A stretch of DNA of 56,962 nucleotides from an uncultured Lactobacillus sp. (GCA_910587695.1 CAJUNC010000016.1:1-56962), one strand, 5' to 3'. Counted from the first letter of the stretch, positions 9,336-16,688 are shown. The notes: generated by a model from the sequence alone, not told the origin. Translations and numbers: made by a program.

Positions 9336-10616
9336 TCAAAAATCTAAAGTTTCACTTTCGGTGATCACTTTTAGCTCAACATTTAAACCACGGAATTTTT
9401 CAACGATCCGATCATAACCACGTAAAATATTATCCGCTTTAGTGATCGTTGTCACCCCATCAGCCATCAAAGCCAAGCCAAGCAAAGAGACTCCAGCACG
9501 GATCTCTCCAGCTTCTACCGTCGTACCGATCAAACTTTTAGCATGTGAAATAGTGATCACACCATCTTTACTCGAGATCTGTGCCCCCATTTTTTGCATT
9601 TCAGGAATATGTTTGGTCCTTTGGGGATAAAGTGTATCAATAATAGTCGAACTCCCCTTAGCCTTCATCAAAAGTGGTGTCAAAGGCTGCTGTAGATCAG
9701 TTGCTAGCCCTGGAAACGGAGCTGTCTTCACACTTACTGGCGCAAGCAGGTCTCCACCTGGCACATAGATCTTATCTTCATCGATCTCTAAAGTTACACC
9801 CATCTCTTGCATCTTAGCGATAAATGGATCTAAATGCTCGGTGATCACATTTTTGACCATCACCCCGTTGCCGTTTGCTGCTGCAAAAGAAAGATAAGTC
9901 CCAGCTTCGATCCGATCAGGAATGATCGTATGGATATTTTGTGCTTTTAAGCTCTCTACCCCTTGAACACGGATCACATCAGTCCCAGCACCACGGATCT
10001 TAGCTCCCATGTTATTCAAAAATGTTGCTAGATCCACGATCTCTGGTTCACGTGCGACATTTTCCATGATCGTTGTTCCCTTAGCTTTAACAGCTGCTAA
10101 TAAAACATTGATCGTTGCACCAACAGACACGAGATCAAAAAAGATCCTTGCTCCCTTTAAGCCTTCTGGTCCTGTTGTGATATAGACCGTATCATTTTTT
10201 TCAACGACCTTTGCACCTAAAGCTTTAAAGCCTTTGATATGCTGATCGATCGGACGTGGTCCAATATTATCTCCCCCTGGAAAACCAACGACTGCCTTAC
10301 CAAACTTCCCCAGTAAAGCCCCCATAAAATAATATGAAGCACGTAAACTTCGGATCGCTCCGCCAGGTAGCGGTGTCGAAACGATCGTTGTTGGATCAAC
10401 GGTCAGTTTTCCTCGGTTATAAAATGACTCAACATTCATCGCCTTTAAGATCAGCATCAAATTATGGACATCTAAAATATCAGGAACAGAATCAAATTCA
10501 ACAGGTGTATCAGCTAAAATGGAAGCTGGAATAAGAGCTACAGTACTATTTTTCGCTCCGCCGATCGTCACCTCACCGGATAATTTTTGCGAACCCTTGA
10601 CAATCATTTTTTTCAT
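9336..10616 (-). CDS. murA: UDP-N-acetylglucosamine 1-carboxyvinyltransferase with Asp at the fosfomycin site
   Basis: A 426-residue enzyme that transfers enolpyruvate from PEP to UDP-GlcNAc, the first committed peptidoglycan step. Family motifs include GGAKNSTVALIPA (19-31), IRSLRASYYFMGALL and IGPRPIDQHIKGF. The catalytic loop, usually PGGC, reads PGGD: Asp116, codon GAT at 10269-10271. In other bacteria Cys-to-Asp at this site keeps activity but blocks fosfomycin alkylation. Firmicutes often have two MurA paralogues, and this one sits between pyrG and rho. GAGGA lies ten bases before the ATG. The 17-spaced promoter at 10707-10735 drives murA-rho. Confidence 0.95.
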   Translation of the reverse strand: MKKMIVKGSQKLSGEVTIGGAKNSTVALIPASILADTPVEFDSVPDILDVHNLMLILKAMNVESFYNRGKLTVDPTTIVSTPLPGGAIRSLRASYYFMGALLGKFGKAVVGFPGGDNIGPRPIDQHIKGFKALGAKVVEKNDTVYITTGPEGLKGARIFFDLVSVGATINVLLAAVKAKGTTIMENVAREPEIVDLATFLNNMGAKIRGAGTDVIRVQGVESLKAQNIHTIIPDRIEAGTYLSFAAANGNGVMVKNVITEHLDPFIAKMQEMGVTLEIDEDKIYVPGGDLLAPVSVKTAPFPGLATDLQQPLTPLLMKAKGSSTIIDTLYPQRTKHIPEMQKMGAQISSKDGVITISHAKSLIGTTVEAGEIRAGVSLLGLALMADGVTTITKADNILRGYDRIVEKFRGLNVELKVITESETLDF

Positions 10617-10706
10617 TTGTTAAAATCCTCACTAAATCATATATATTCGAATCATCATCAAATAGTCTGCGCAATTTCTCAAATAGTAAACAATGCGCCA
10701 TATTGA

Positions 10707-10735
10707 ATTTTACAGGATAATAATTAATGTTTCAA
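10707..10735 (-). promoter_or_regulatory. murA-rho promoter, twin of the pyrG promoter
   Basis: Minus-strand TTGAAA (10730-10735), 17 bases, TAAAAT (10707-10712), then TCAATATGGCGC. The segment GTAAAATTCAATATGG is identical to that of the pyrG promoter, which continues GGGCGC instead of GGCGC. Confidence 0.75.
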
Positions 10736-10931
10736 TGTAAATTAGCGCTTTATCGGTGAAATATCATGCTTATTTTTAAGATGAGCAAAAAAACTGCAAT
10801 GTCGATATATTACGGCCAAACTTCTGCATATATATTTAACGCTTTGAATACACGCAAATTTCATCCTTGCTAGCATTCGTACACTGCTTTCAACCATCAA
10901 ATAGAGTAGTTTATCCGCATATAGCTATACT
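10736..10931. other. Intergenic region between pyrG terminator and murA promoter
   Basis: About 200 bases with no convincing gene. A 30-codon plus-strand ORF from 10781 lacks a ribosome binding site. I see no riboswitch-like conserved core. Confidence 0.5.
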
Positions 10932-10955
10932 AAAAAAGCACCCCAGATGGAGTGC
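10932..10955 (-). terminator. pyrG terminator
   Basis: Minus strand GCACTCCATCTGGGGTGC folds into a short hairpin followed by six T residues, directly after the pyrG stop. Confidence 0.85.
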
Positions 10956-10962
10956 TTTTTGA

Positions 10963-12561
10963 TCATTTTCCTGCAGCAGCAGTTACAAAGGCCGCAAATA
11001 AACCTTCTGGTCGTTGTGGACGAGATAAGAATTCTGGGTGGTATTGAGCAGCCACGAAGAATTTGTTTTCTGGAATTTCCACAACTTCAACTAAATGATT
11101 GTTTGGTGAAGTACCTGCAAAGACTAAGCCTTTTTGTGCCATGATCTCACGGTATTGGTTGTTAAATTCATAACGATGACGGTGACGTTGTTGGATCACG
11201 TCCTGGTTACCGTAAGCTTTTGCTGTCTTTGTCCCAGGTTTTAATTTACATGGATAAAGCCCTAGACGTTGTGTACCACCCATATCTTGAATTTCAGCTT
11301 GATCTGCCATTAGATCGATGATCTTATTCTTAGCATTAGGATCCACTTCAGCAGTATTGCTATCTTCAAGTCCACACACATCGCGGGCAAATTCAATACA
11401 TGCCATTTGCATACCTAAGCAGATACCTAAGAATGGTACATCATTTTCACGAGCATAGCGGATCGATTGGATCATACCTTCAAGACCACGATCACCAAAA
11501 CCACCAGGTACGATGATACCATCGTAACCACCGAGCTTTTCAGCAACATTTTCAGCTGTCAACTTTTCAGAATCAAAGTAATCGATCTTGATCTTAGAAT
11601 CAAGCGCATAACCAGCATGACGTAAAGCTTCATTAACTGAGATATATGCATCTGGCAATTGGACATATTTACCAACTAAAGCGATCTTAACTTCACCATC
11701 TAAATTACGCACCTTATCGGCCAGCTTGCTCCAATCAGTCATATCAGCTGCTGGTGTATCGAGATGTAACTTCTTACATACGATCTCATCCATATGTTGT
11801 GTTTGTAAGTTCAACGGGATCTGATAAAGTGTATCCACGTCCATTGATTCGATCACAGCTTCTGGTTCAACGTCACAGAAGTTTGCGATCTTATCACGCA
11901 TACTTTGAGAAATCGGTTTTTCAGTCCGCACAACTAAGATATTTGGTTGGATACCTAAACCACGCAATTCCTTAACACTGTGTTGGGTTGGCTTTGTCTT
12001 CATTTCTCCAGCTGCATTCAAATATGGTACCAAAGTAGTATGGATATAAACTACATTTTCGCTACCAACTTCAGACTTCATCTGACGCAAAGCTTCAAGG
12101 AAAGGTAATGATTCGATATCACCTACCGTTCCCCCAACTTCGGTGATCACAACATCAGCATCTGTGATCGTTCCAGCACGCATGATCTTTTCTTTGATCA
12201 TATTAGTGATATGTGGGATAACTTGGACTGTTGCCCCTAAATAATCTCCACGACGTTCTTTTTTCAAAACTTCAGAATAGATCTTACCTGTTGTAACGTT
12301 TGAGTATTTGTTCAGATTGATATCAATGAAGCGTTCATAGTGACCGAGATCCAAATCAGTCTCTGTACCATCATCGGTCACGAAAACTTCACCGTGTTGA
12401 TATGGACTCATAGTCCCTGGGTCAACGTTGATGTAGGGATCGAATTTTTGGATCGTAACTTTTAATCCGCGGTTTTTCAATAAACGGCCTAGTGAAGCGG
12501 CAACGATACCTTTGCCTAGAGATGAAACAACGCCGCCCGTAACAAAAATATACTTGGTCAT
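10963..12561 (-). CDS. pyrG: CTP synthase (glutamine-hydrolysing)
   Basis: A 532-residue enzyme making CTP from UTP, ATP and glutamine. The N-terminal synthetase domain opens MTKYIFVTGGVVSSLGKGIVAASLG. The middle contains EVGGTVGDIESLPFLEALRQM. The C-terminal class I glutaminase has GICLGMQMACIEFARDV (nucleophile Cys) and HPEFLSRP near the end. AAAGGAG lies nine bases before the ATG. The gene has its own promoter only 12 bases past the rpoE stop and a leader hairpin that looks like a CTP-sensing attenuator. Confidence 0.98.
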   Translation of the reverse strand: MTKYIFVTGGVVSSLGKGIVAASLGRLLKNRGLKVTIQKFDPYINVDPGTMSPYQHGEVFVTDDGTETDLDLGHYERFIDINLNKYSNVTTGKIYSEVLKKERRGDYLGATVQVIPHITNMIKEKIMRAGTITDADVVITEVGGTVGDIESLPFLEALRQMKSEVGSENVVYIHTTLVPYLNAAGEMKTKPTQHSVKELRGLGIQPNILVVRTEKPISQSMRDKIANFCDVEPEAVIESMDVDTLYQIPLNLQTQHMDEIVCKKLHLDTPAADMTDWSKLADKVRNLDGEVKIALVGKYVQLPDAYISVNEALRHAGYALDSKIKIDYFDSEKLTAENVAEKLGGYDGIIVPGGFGDRGLEGMIQSIRYARENDVPFLGICLGMQMACIEFARDVCGLEDSNTAEVDPNAKNKIIDLMADQAEIQDMGGTQRLGLYPCKLKPGTKTAKAYGNQDVIQQRHRHRYEFNNQYREIMAQKGLVFAGTSPNNHLVEVVEIPENKFFVAAQYHPEFLSRPQRPEGLFAAFVTAAAGK

Positions 12562-12601
12562 TATTAAATGCTCCTTTAGTTTAATTTATCAGGGTAGAAC
12601 T

Positions 12602-12688
12602 AACAAAAATAACAAGCTCCCTATTCACCTCTTAGAATAGGGAGCTTGCCTTGCCGTACGTCTGACTTCACATATAAGTGAAGCGCCC
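12602..12688 (-). promoter_or_regulatory. pyrG leader: GGGC initiation site and attenuator hairpin
   Basis: Transcription is predicted to start at GGGCGC (12688 downward), seven bases after the -10 box. The leader then has a small hairpin (CTTCAC/GTGAAG) and a perfect 13-bp stem, AAGCTCCCTATTC (12635-12647) with GAATAGGGAGCTT (12614-12626), followed by a U-rich tract. In Bacillus subtilis pyrG, low CTP causes reiterative G addition at a GGGC start. The poly-G pairs with the pyrimidine-rich 5' arm of the terminator and prevents it forming. Here the 5' arm contains CTCCCT, so the same mechanism fits. Confidence 0.8.
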
Positions 12689-12695
12689 ATATTGA

Positions 12696-12724
12696 ATTTT
12701 ACCTAAAACATTGCTTGACGTCAA
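12696..12724 (-). promoter_or_regulatory. pyrG promoter
   Basis: TTGACG (12719-12724), 17-base spacer, TAAAAT (12696-12701) on the minus strand. The -35 box lies inside a perfect 16-bp palindrome, TGCTTGACGTCAAGCA (12712-12727). Confidence 0.85.
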
Positions 12725-12735
12725 GCACAAAATTA

Positions 12736-13308
12736 TTAATCCTCTAAATCAGCATCCGATAATTCAGTCAACTGACCTTCGATCCCATCTGGAAGATCAT
12801 CTTCTTCATCTTCTGGATCGTCGATATCGCTTAGATCTTTGCTATAAGCTTTCAATTCGCGATCTTCATCATCTTCATCTTCATCATCATAATCATCATC
12901 TAGATCGACATCTTCTGGATCATCATCATTATAATCGATCACGTCATCATCGTCAGTCGCATCAGCCAAGAAAGCATTGACCTTCTTACGCTTCTTGCGT
13001 GGACGAGCTTCTTCTTCTTCGTCTTCAGAGTGAACGAGTGCTTCGTCGATCGATTCAAATGGATACCATGAGCGTAAGCCCCAAAGATTATCCCCTAAAG
13101 AGATGAAGCTGCCATCAACATTTAAATCTGTATAAAATTGCGCTAAACGGTCACGGATCTCTTGGTCGCTCTTACCAAGATATTCTTGAATTGCGTTTGT
13201 TAAGTCAGCAAAGGCCATCACATCACCTTTTTGACTCAAAATTGCGTGTGCAACTTCGACCATTGATAATTCATTGCGGTTAGCATCTTTGAATTTTTCT
13301 AGCTCCAA
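12736..13308 (-). CDS. rpoE: DNA-directed RNA polymerase delta subunit
   Basis: A 190-residue protein. The N-terminal HARE-HTH domain (MELEKFKDANRNELSMVEVA onward) contacts core polymerase. The C-terminal half is almost entirely Asp/Glu (about 100-190) and acts as a nucleic-acid mimic that promotes polymerase recycling. I place the start at TTG 13308, eleven bases after AAAGGA. A GTG upstream at 13329 would add seven residues not typical of the family. It lies immediately before pyrG, the usual Firmicutes order. Confidence 0.95.
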   Translation of the reverse strand: MELEKFKDANRNELSMVEVAHAILSQKGDVMAFADLTNAIQEYLGKSDQEIRDRLAQFYTDLNVDGSFISLGDNLWGLRSWYPFESIDEALVHSEDEEEEARPRKKRKKVNAFLADATDDDDVIDYNDDDPEDVDLDDDYDDEDEDDEDRELKAYSKDLSDIDDPEDEEDDLPDGIEGQLTELSDADLED

Positions 13309-13352
13309 ACTGGTACACGTCCTTTCCACAGTTTACTCTTCATCTTACAATA

Positions 13353-13769
13353 TTAAGCCTTGAATTGCAATTCTAATTTATATTCTCCCAATAATTCTTC
13401 ACCCGAATATAAACGGTACTCCACCTTTAACTCACCGCTAGTTTCAGCGATCTGTTCATATTTGTAAGTCGTACACTTAGCCACCAAAGGAATGATCCCA
13501 TAAGCTGTCTTATACTTAGCATTGGTTTGCTGACCCTCAGCTAAATTTAATTGCAAAGCTAATTGCCTTTGGCGTCTGGTCAGCAATAATTCAGCTGGCT
13601 TGATCTTTAAAATCGTTTGAGCGCCAGCTTTAGCCTCAGTATACCGCAAATATACAGTTTCTCCCTTACGCGTCAATTCACCCTGTTCGAGCAATTCAAA
13701 TTTTTCGATCTCACTCGCCTGAGTTTGAACAGTTCTTAATTTTATTTCCACTGGTACTTGCATTGTCAA
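13353..13769 (-). CDS. YwiB-like DUF1934 beta-barrel protein
   Basis: A 138-residue protein, mostly alternating beta-strand sequence (VPVEIKLRTVQ, TVYLRYTEAKAG, LKVEYRLYSGEELLGEYKLEL), matching the DUF1934/YwiB calycin-like family often found upstream of rpoE. The function is unknown. The start codon is TTG (13769), nine bases after GGGG; an ATG follows at codon 3. It lies 44 bases upstream of rpoE and is probably co-transcribed. Confidence 0.75.
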   Translation of the reverse strand: MTMQVPVEIKLRTVQTQASEIEKFELLEQGELTRKGETVYLRYTEAKAGAQTILKIKPAELLLTRRQRQLALQLNLAEGQQTNAKYKTAYGIIPLVAKCTTYKYEQIAETSGELKVEYRLYSGEELLGEYKLELQFKA

Positions 13770-13882
13770 AACGCTCTACCCCATTTCTAAACATGTACAA
13801 TTGATCACTCAACGTATATACTTATTATAACAATAATTATTACGAAGGGGGCTTTAAAATCACAACTCGCTATACCTCAAAA

Positions 13883-15199
13883 ATGTTACCCTTAGAAAAG
13901 GTCTTGCGTGACCCGATCCATGACTACATCTATATCAAACATCAAGTCATTCTCGATCTGATCAATACCCGCGAATTCCAACGTTTGCGTCGGATCAAAC
14001 AGCTGGGAACGACTAATTACACATTTCATAGCGCCGAGCATTCCCGCTTCACACACTCGGTCGGCGTTTACGAGATCACACGGCGGATCTGTGATCTATT
14101 TGCACGAAACTATGCCACTAAAACACCAGCTGATGGAGGGTGGGATGATAATGAGCGCTTAGTAGCATTATGTGCTGCACTTTTGCATGATGTTGGACAC
14201 GGTGCTTACTCACATACTTTTGAGCATATTTTTGAAACTGACCATGAAGAAATGACCCGCACGATCATCACATCAGAAGATACCCAGATCAATGCAGTCT
14301 TAAAGCAAGTTGCGCCTGATTTTCCCAAAAAAGTTGCTAGCGTGATCGCTAAGACTTATCAAAATCCCCAAGTCGTCCAAATGATCTCTAGCCAGATCGA
14401 CGCTGACCGGATGGATTATCTTTTACGCGATTCGTATTTTACTGGGGCTAACTACGGAACATTTGATCTGACCCGGATCTTACGTGTTATGCGTCCAAGC
14501 AAAAATGGGATCGTCTTTGAATACAGTGGGATGCATGCGGTCGAAGATTACATCATCAGTCGGCTTCAAATGTATCAACAAGTCTATTTCCATCCCGTTT
14601 CACGCTCAATGGAAGTTATTTTGGGACATTTGCTCAAGCGAGCTAAAGATCTCTATTTAGCTGGCAAATTACCAAAAGATTTTGCCGCTGAACTGTTACG
14701 GCCTTTCTTTGAAAAAGATTTCACGCTAGCAGATTACTTGCGCCTTGACGATGGTATCTTAAATACTTGCTTTGAAAACTGGCGGACTGCTAAAGATCCG
14801 ATCCTAAGCGACTTAGCCCAACGCTTCTTAGATCGCCAGCCTTTAAAATCAGTACGCGTTACAGAAAAGCAAGCTGAGTTGTTACCAAAATTAGCCTCAC
14901 TAGTGACCAATTCTGGCTATGACGCCAATTACTACACTGCAACTAATGATAGTTTCAACTTGCCCTATGCACTTTATGATTCTAAAGCCAAGATCAATTT
15001 GATCCAACCAAATGGCGACCTAGAAGAACTATCTGAGGTCTCACCTCTAGTCAAGGCTGTAACTGATAAAGAACTGGGTGACGAGCGCTTTTTCTTTCCA
15101 AAACAGATGCTTGGTACCCCTAAAGAACAACAAGATGTCTTTGAACCTTATTATCAGGAATTTTTGAAACACATCAAAAATGATCGGCTGATCTCTTAA
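13883..15199 (+). CDS. HD-domain phosphohydrolase (YwfO/dGTPase-like)
   Basis: A 438-residue protein of the HD superfamily. It has EFQRLRRIKQLG and EHSRFTHSVGVYE (first His), then ALLHDVGHGAYSHTFEH (HD pair) and SQIDADRMDYLLRDS (last Asp), the order of metal ligands in SAMHD1/dGTPase-like enzymes. B. subtilis YwfO is the closest family I recall; the substrate is unproven. The first ATG (13883) has no nearby Shine-Dalgarno. GAAGGGGG at 13844-13851 instead sits seven bases before an in-frame ATC at 13859, so the true start may be eight codons upstream at a non-canonical codon. Confidence 0.88.
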   Translation: MLPLEKVLRDPIHDYIYIKHQVILDLINTREFQRLRRIKQLGTTNYTFHSAEHSRFTHSVGVYEITRRICDLFARNYATKTPADGGWDDNERLVALCAALLHDVGHGAYSHTFEHIFETDHEEMTRTIITSEDTQINAVLKQVAPDFPKKVASVIAKTYQNPQVVQMISSQIDADRMDYLLRDSYFTGANYGTFDLTRILRVMRPSKNGIVFEYSGMHAVEDYIISRLQMYQQVYFHPVSRSMEVILGHLLKRAKDLYLAGKLPKDFAAELLRPFFEKDFTLADYLRLDDGILNTCFENWRTAKDPILSDLAQRFLDRQPLKSVRVTEKQAELLPKLASLVTNSGYDANYYTATNDSFNLPYALYDSKAKINLIQPNGDLEELSEVSPLVKAVTDKELGDERFFFPKQMLGTPKEQQDVFEPYYQEFLKHIKNDRLIS

Positions 15200-15209
15200 T
15201 GAGAAAAAC

Positions 15210-15253
15210 AATAAGCTAAAAAAGATCAATATTTTTTATAGCTTATTTTTCTT
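15210..15253 (+). terminator. Terminator of the HD-domain gene
   Basis: AATAAGCTA pairs with TAGCTTATT, extended by A/T pairing in the loop, and is followed by TTTTC. Confidence 0.7.
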
Positions 15254-15493
15254 ACCATGCTCAACTATTTTAATGGCGCGTCTGGTTATTATGAGCATTG
15301 TGATCCAAACTAAAAAATCATCTTGCTAAGCTCGTACTTGTTATATTCTTTAGCCTTGAGCTGTGGCATAAATATCCAAAAAGCGATCGTAAATGGTTTT
15401 TAAATCATTTACGACCGCTTTTTACATATCTCTATTGTTCCATATAATAATTGTAAATACCATCCGCGATCAGAGGTTTCGCCCCACATTATT
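15254..15493. other. Intergenic region with an orphan terminator
   Basis: It contains a strong hairpin at 15378-15423 but no gene that it would obviously serve. An 18-codon ORF at 15257 lacks a ribosome binding site. Possibly a remnant at the edge of the mcc insertion. Confidence 0.5.
15378..15423. terminator. Bidirectional terminator, probably for rgg
   Basis: AAAAAGCG-TCGTAAATG pairs with CATTTACGA-CGCTTTTT with one mismatch; both flanks provide a T-run on the appropriate strand. It is the first terminator downstream of rgg on the minus strand, about 70 bases after its stop. Confidence 0.8.
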
Positions 15494-16369
15494 TTATATT
15501 TTTCCACTATGATTTTTTGCTCCTATAGTCTTAGTATAATGACTTGCATATTGACTATGAATATCATTTTCGCCTAAAATGTTGAATACCTGTAATGCTT
15601 GCTGCATTTTAGATCGTCCTGTTTTAATATTTTGCTCAAATTCAAAATATCCTTGTGCATAAAGAAATACAGTCTGTTCAAAATAATTTAATTCATTATC
15701 TAGTAACTTTTTAATTTCTTGGATAAGATACTTGCAATTTTCAAACTGCTCATTATCAATACTTACGATCAAGCAATTAATAGCTAGTTGTGTAACTAAC
15801 TTCTTATTAGTTTTGTTTAAAGAAGAGTAAATATAGTTTTTTAACATCTCTTTTGTAAGCAAGAAAAAAGAAGGATAGGGAATCGTTCTTGAACAGTTTC
15901 CTAATAAAGTGATCTCATAATATCCCCAATTTTCAACTTCGAATAAGTAATCTGTCAAATTCAAGATCTCGGTTTCAGTTGGCTTTATTTTATCCGAGTG
16001 ATCTAGCATATAAATTATTGATTTTATCATAGTTTTCTCGAGATCATTTAACTGATATCTAGAAGTATCAGAAAGTAACTTAATAATATTATCCGTTTTT
16101 TGTGTGGGATATTCTTTACGGATATATTGCACTAGATCAACAAAGTTTTCGGTTTGCGTATGCTCACCATCATGTAAGATAAGAAATTCCCCAAGCAAAA
16201 CATGTAATTTATCGAGAATATTGATCAAGCGAATACAAGATATCTCGGATTCGCCTCGCTCAAAGCGTGATATTTGAGATTTTGATAAATACTCATCAGC
16301 CACTGCATTTAAGCTTACATGTTTGCCTACTCGAATTTTTCTGAGTGTTTTCCCTAGATGTGACTTCAT
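15494..16369 (-). CDS. rgg: Rgg-family peptide-responsive transcriptional regulator
   Basis: A 291-residue cytosolic regulator. An XRE-type helix-turn-helix fills residues 5-60 (GKTLRKIRVGKH, LSKSQISRFERGESEIS) and includes Cys45, the position of the conserved Rgg disulphide cysteine. A helical TPR-like peptide-binding domain follows, with FEVENWGYYEITLLGNCSR, a sequence typical of Rgg/GadR/MutR proteins. It is divergent from the shp ORF by 99 bases, and the two predicted -10 boxes overlap, the classical arrangement of group I Rgg/SHP pairs. The likely role, inferred from this, is binding imported SHP and switching on shp and the mcc operon. Confidence 0.88.
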   Translation of the reverse strand: MKSHLGKTLRKIRVGKHVSLNAVADEYLSKSQISRFERGESEISCIRLINILDKLHVLLGEFLILHDGEHTQTENFVDLVQYIRKEYPTQKTDNIIKLLSDTSRYQLNDLEKTMIKSIIYMLDHSDKIKPTETEILNLTDYLFEVENWGYYEITLLGNCSRTIPYPSFFLLTKEMLKNYIYSSLNKTNKKLVTQLAINCLIVSIDNEQFENCKYLIQEIKKLLDNELNYFEQTVFLYAQGYFEFEQNIKTGRSKMQQALQVFNILGENDIHSQYASHYTKTIGAKNHSGKI

Positions 16370-16388
16370 TTAAAATTCCCACTTTCAC

Positions 16389-16424
16389 AACAAAAAAATA
16401 ATATCTTTTTGTTCATTATATAGT
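16389..16424 (+). promoter_or_regulatory. shp promoter with candidate Rgg operator; overlaps rgg promoter
   Basis: AACAAAAA (16389-16396) and TTTTTGTT (16406-16413) form an 8-bp inverted repeat with a 9-base spacer, placed where the shp -35 box should be. The shp -10 is TATAGT (16419-16424), with no recognisable -35, as expected for an activator-dependent promoter. On the other strand TATAAT (16415-16420) can serve rgg, so the two promoters overlap and the operator lies in the rgg leader. Confidence 0.6.
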
Positions 16425-16468
16425 TAATGTAGAGGAAAAGAAATAAGAAAAAGGTGCGCGTGTTAATC

Positions 16469-16534
16469 ATGGAGAAGTTTTCAAATCTATTTTCAATAAT
16501 AATATCAGAAATTATTATTATTGTCGGTTTATAG
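16469..16534 (+). CDS. shp: SHP pheromone precursor (short hydrophobic peptide)
   Basis: A 21-codon ORF that starts MEKFSNLFS and ends IIISEIIIIVGL before TAG. Streptococcal group I SHPs have the same layout: a short cationic start, a hydrophobic run and a C-terminal octapeptide beginning with Asp or Glu such as DIIIIVGG. The mature form here is predicted to be EIIIIVGL or close to it, with the final Gly replaced by Leu. AAGGTG (16451-16456) lies 12 bases before the ATG. An in-frame GTG at 16460 would add three residues. It has its own terminator and is divergent from rgg. Maturation normally needs the Eep protease and import needs an oligopeptide permease, neither of which is in this window. 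Confidence 0.85.
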   Translation: MEKFSNLFSIIISEIIIIVGL

Positions 16535-16582
16535 GGTTATATTTGTGTTCATACTATTATCTCTTATATATGACCCTTTTTT
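16533..16582 (+). terminator. shp terminator
   Basis: AGGGTTATAT at the shp stop pairs imperfectly with ATATATGACCCT (ending 16577), followed by a T-run to 16582. It separates shp from mccA. Confidence 0.65.
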
Positions 16583-16583
16583 G

Positions 16584-16617
16584 AAAAAATCTTCTTTTTG
16601 TATAAATTAGCTATACC
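16584..16617 (+). promoter_or_regulatory. Candidate Rgg-controlled promoter of the mcc operon
   Basis: An A-run followed by CTTTTTGT (16594-16601) resembles the shp operator (A-run, AATAATAT, CTTTTTGT). Possible -10 boxes are TATAAA (16601-16606) or TATACC (16612-16617); no good -35 is seen. Assignment rests on similarity to the shp promoter and on context. Confidence 0.4.
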
Positions 16618-16648
16618 TTTAATACATCACTTAAAGGAGGTGATATCT

Positions 16649-16672
16649 ATGTCACTTATGATCAAAAACTAG
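16649..16672 (+). CDS. mccA: Microcin C-like precursor heptapeptide
   Basis: A seven-codon ORF, MSLMIKN, ended by TAG. It lies behind AAAGGAGGTGAT (16634-16645), an almost complete complement of the 16S rRNA 3' end, with GGAGG eight bases from the ATG. So strong a signal before a seven-codon frame is unlikely by chance. MccA of microcin C (MRTGNAN) is also a heptapeptide ending in Asn, the residue to which MccB couples a nucleotide. The ORF is followed by a hairpin and an MccB-like gene, as in known mcc operons. The product would be a peptidyl-nucleotide that blocks aspartyl-tRNA synthetase after processing in the target cell (family knowledge). Too short for automatic annotation. Confidence 0.85.
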   Translation: MSLMIKN

Positions 16673-16688
16673 CTCCGTATATTGATGG

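Noticed and set aside
10781..10873. 30-codon ORF beginning MSKKTAMSIYYG
   Set aside because: No ribosome binding site or promoter; the codons look random.
15257..15313. 18-codon ORF beginning MLNYFNGASGYY
   Set aside because: It begins inside the HD-gene terminator tail and has no Shine-Dalgarno.
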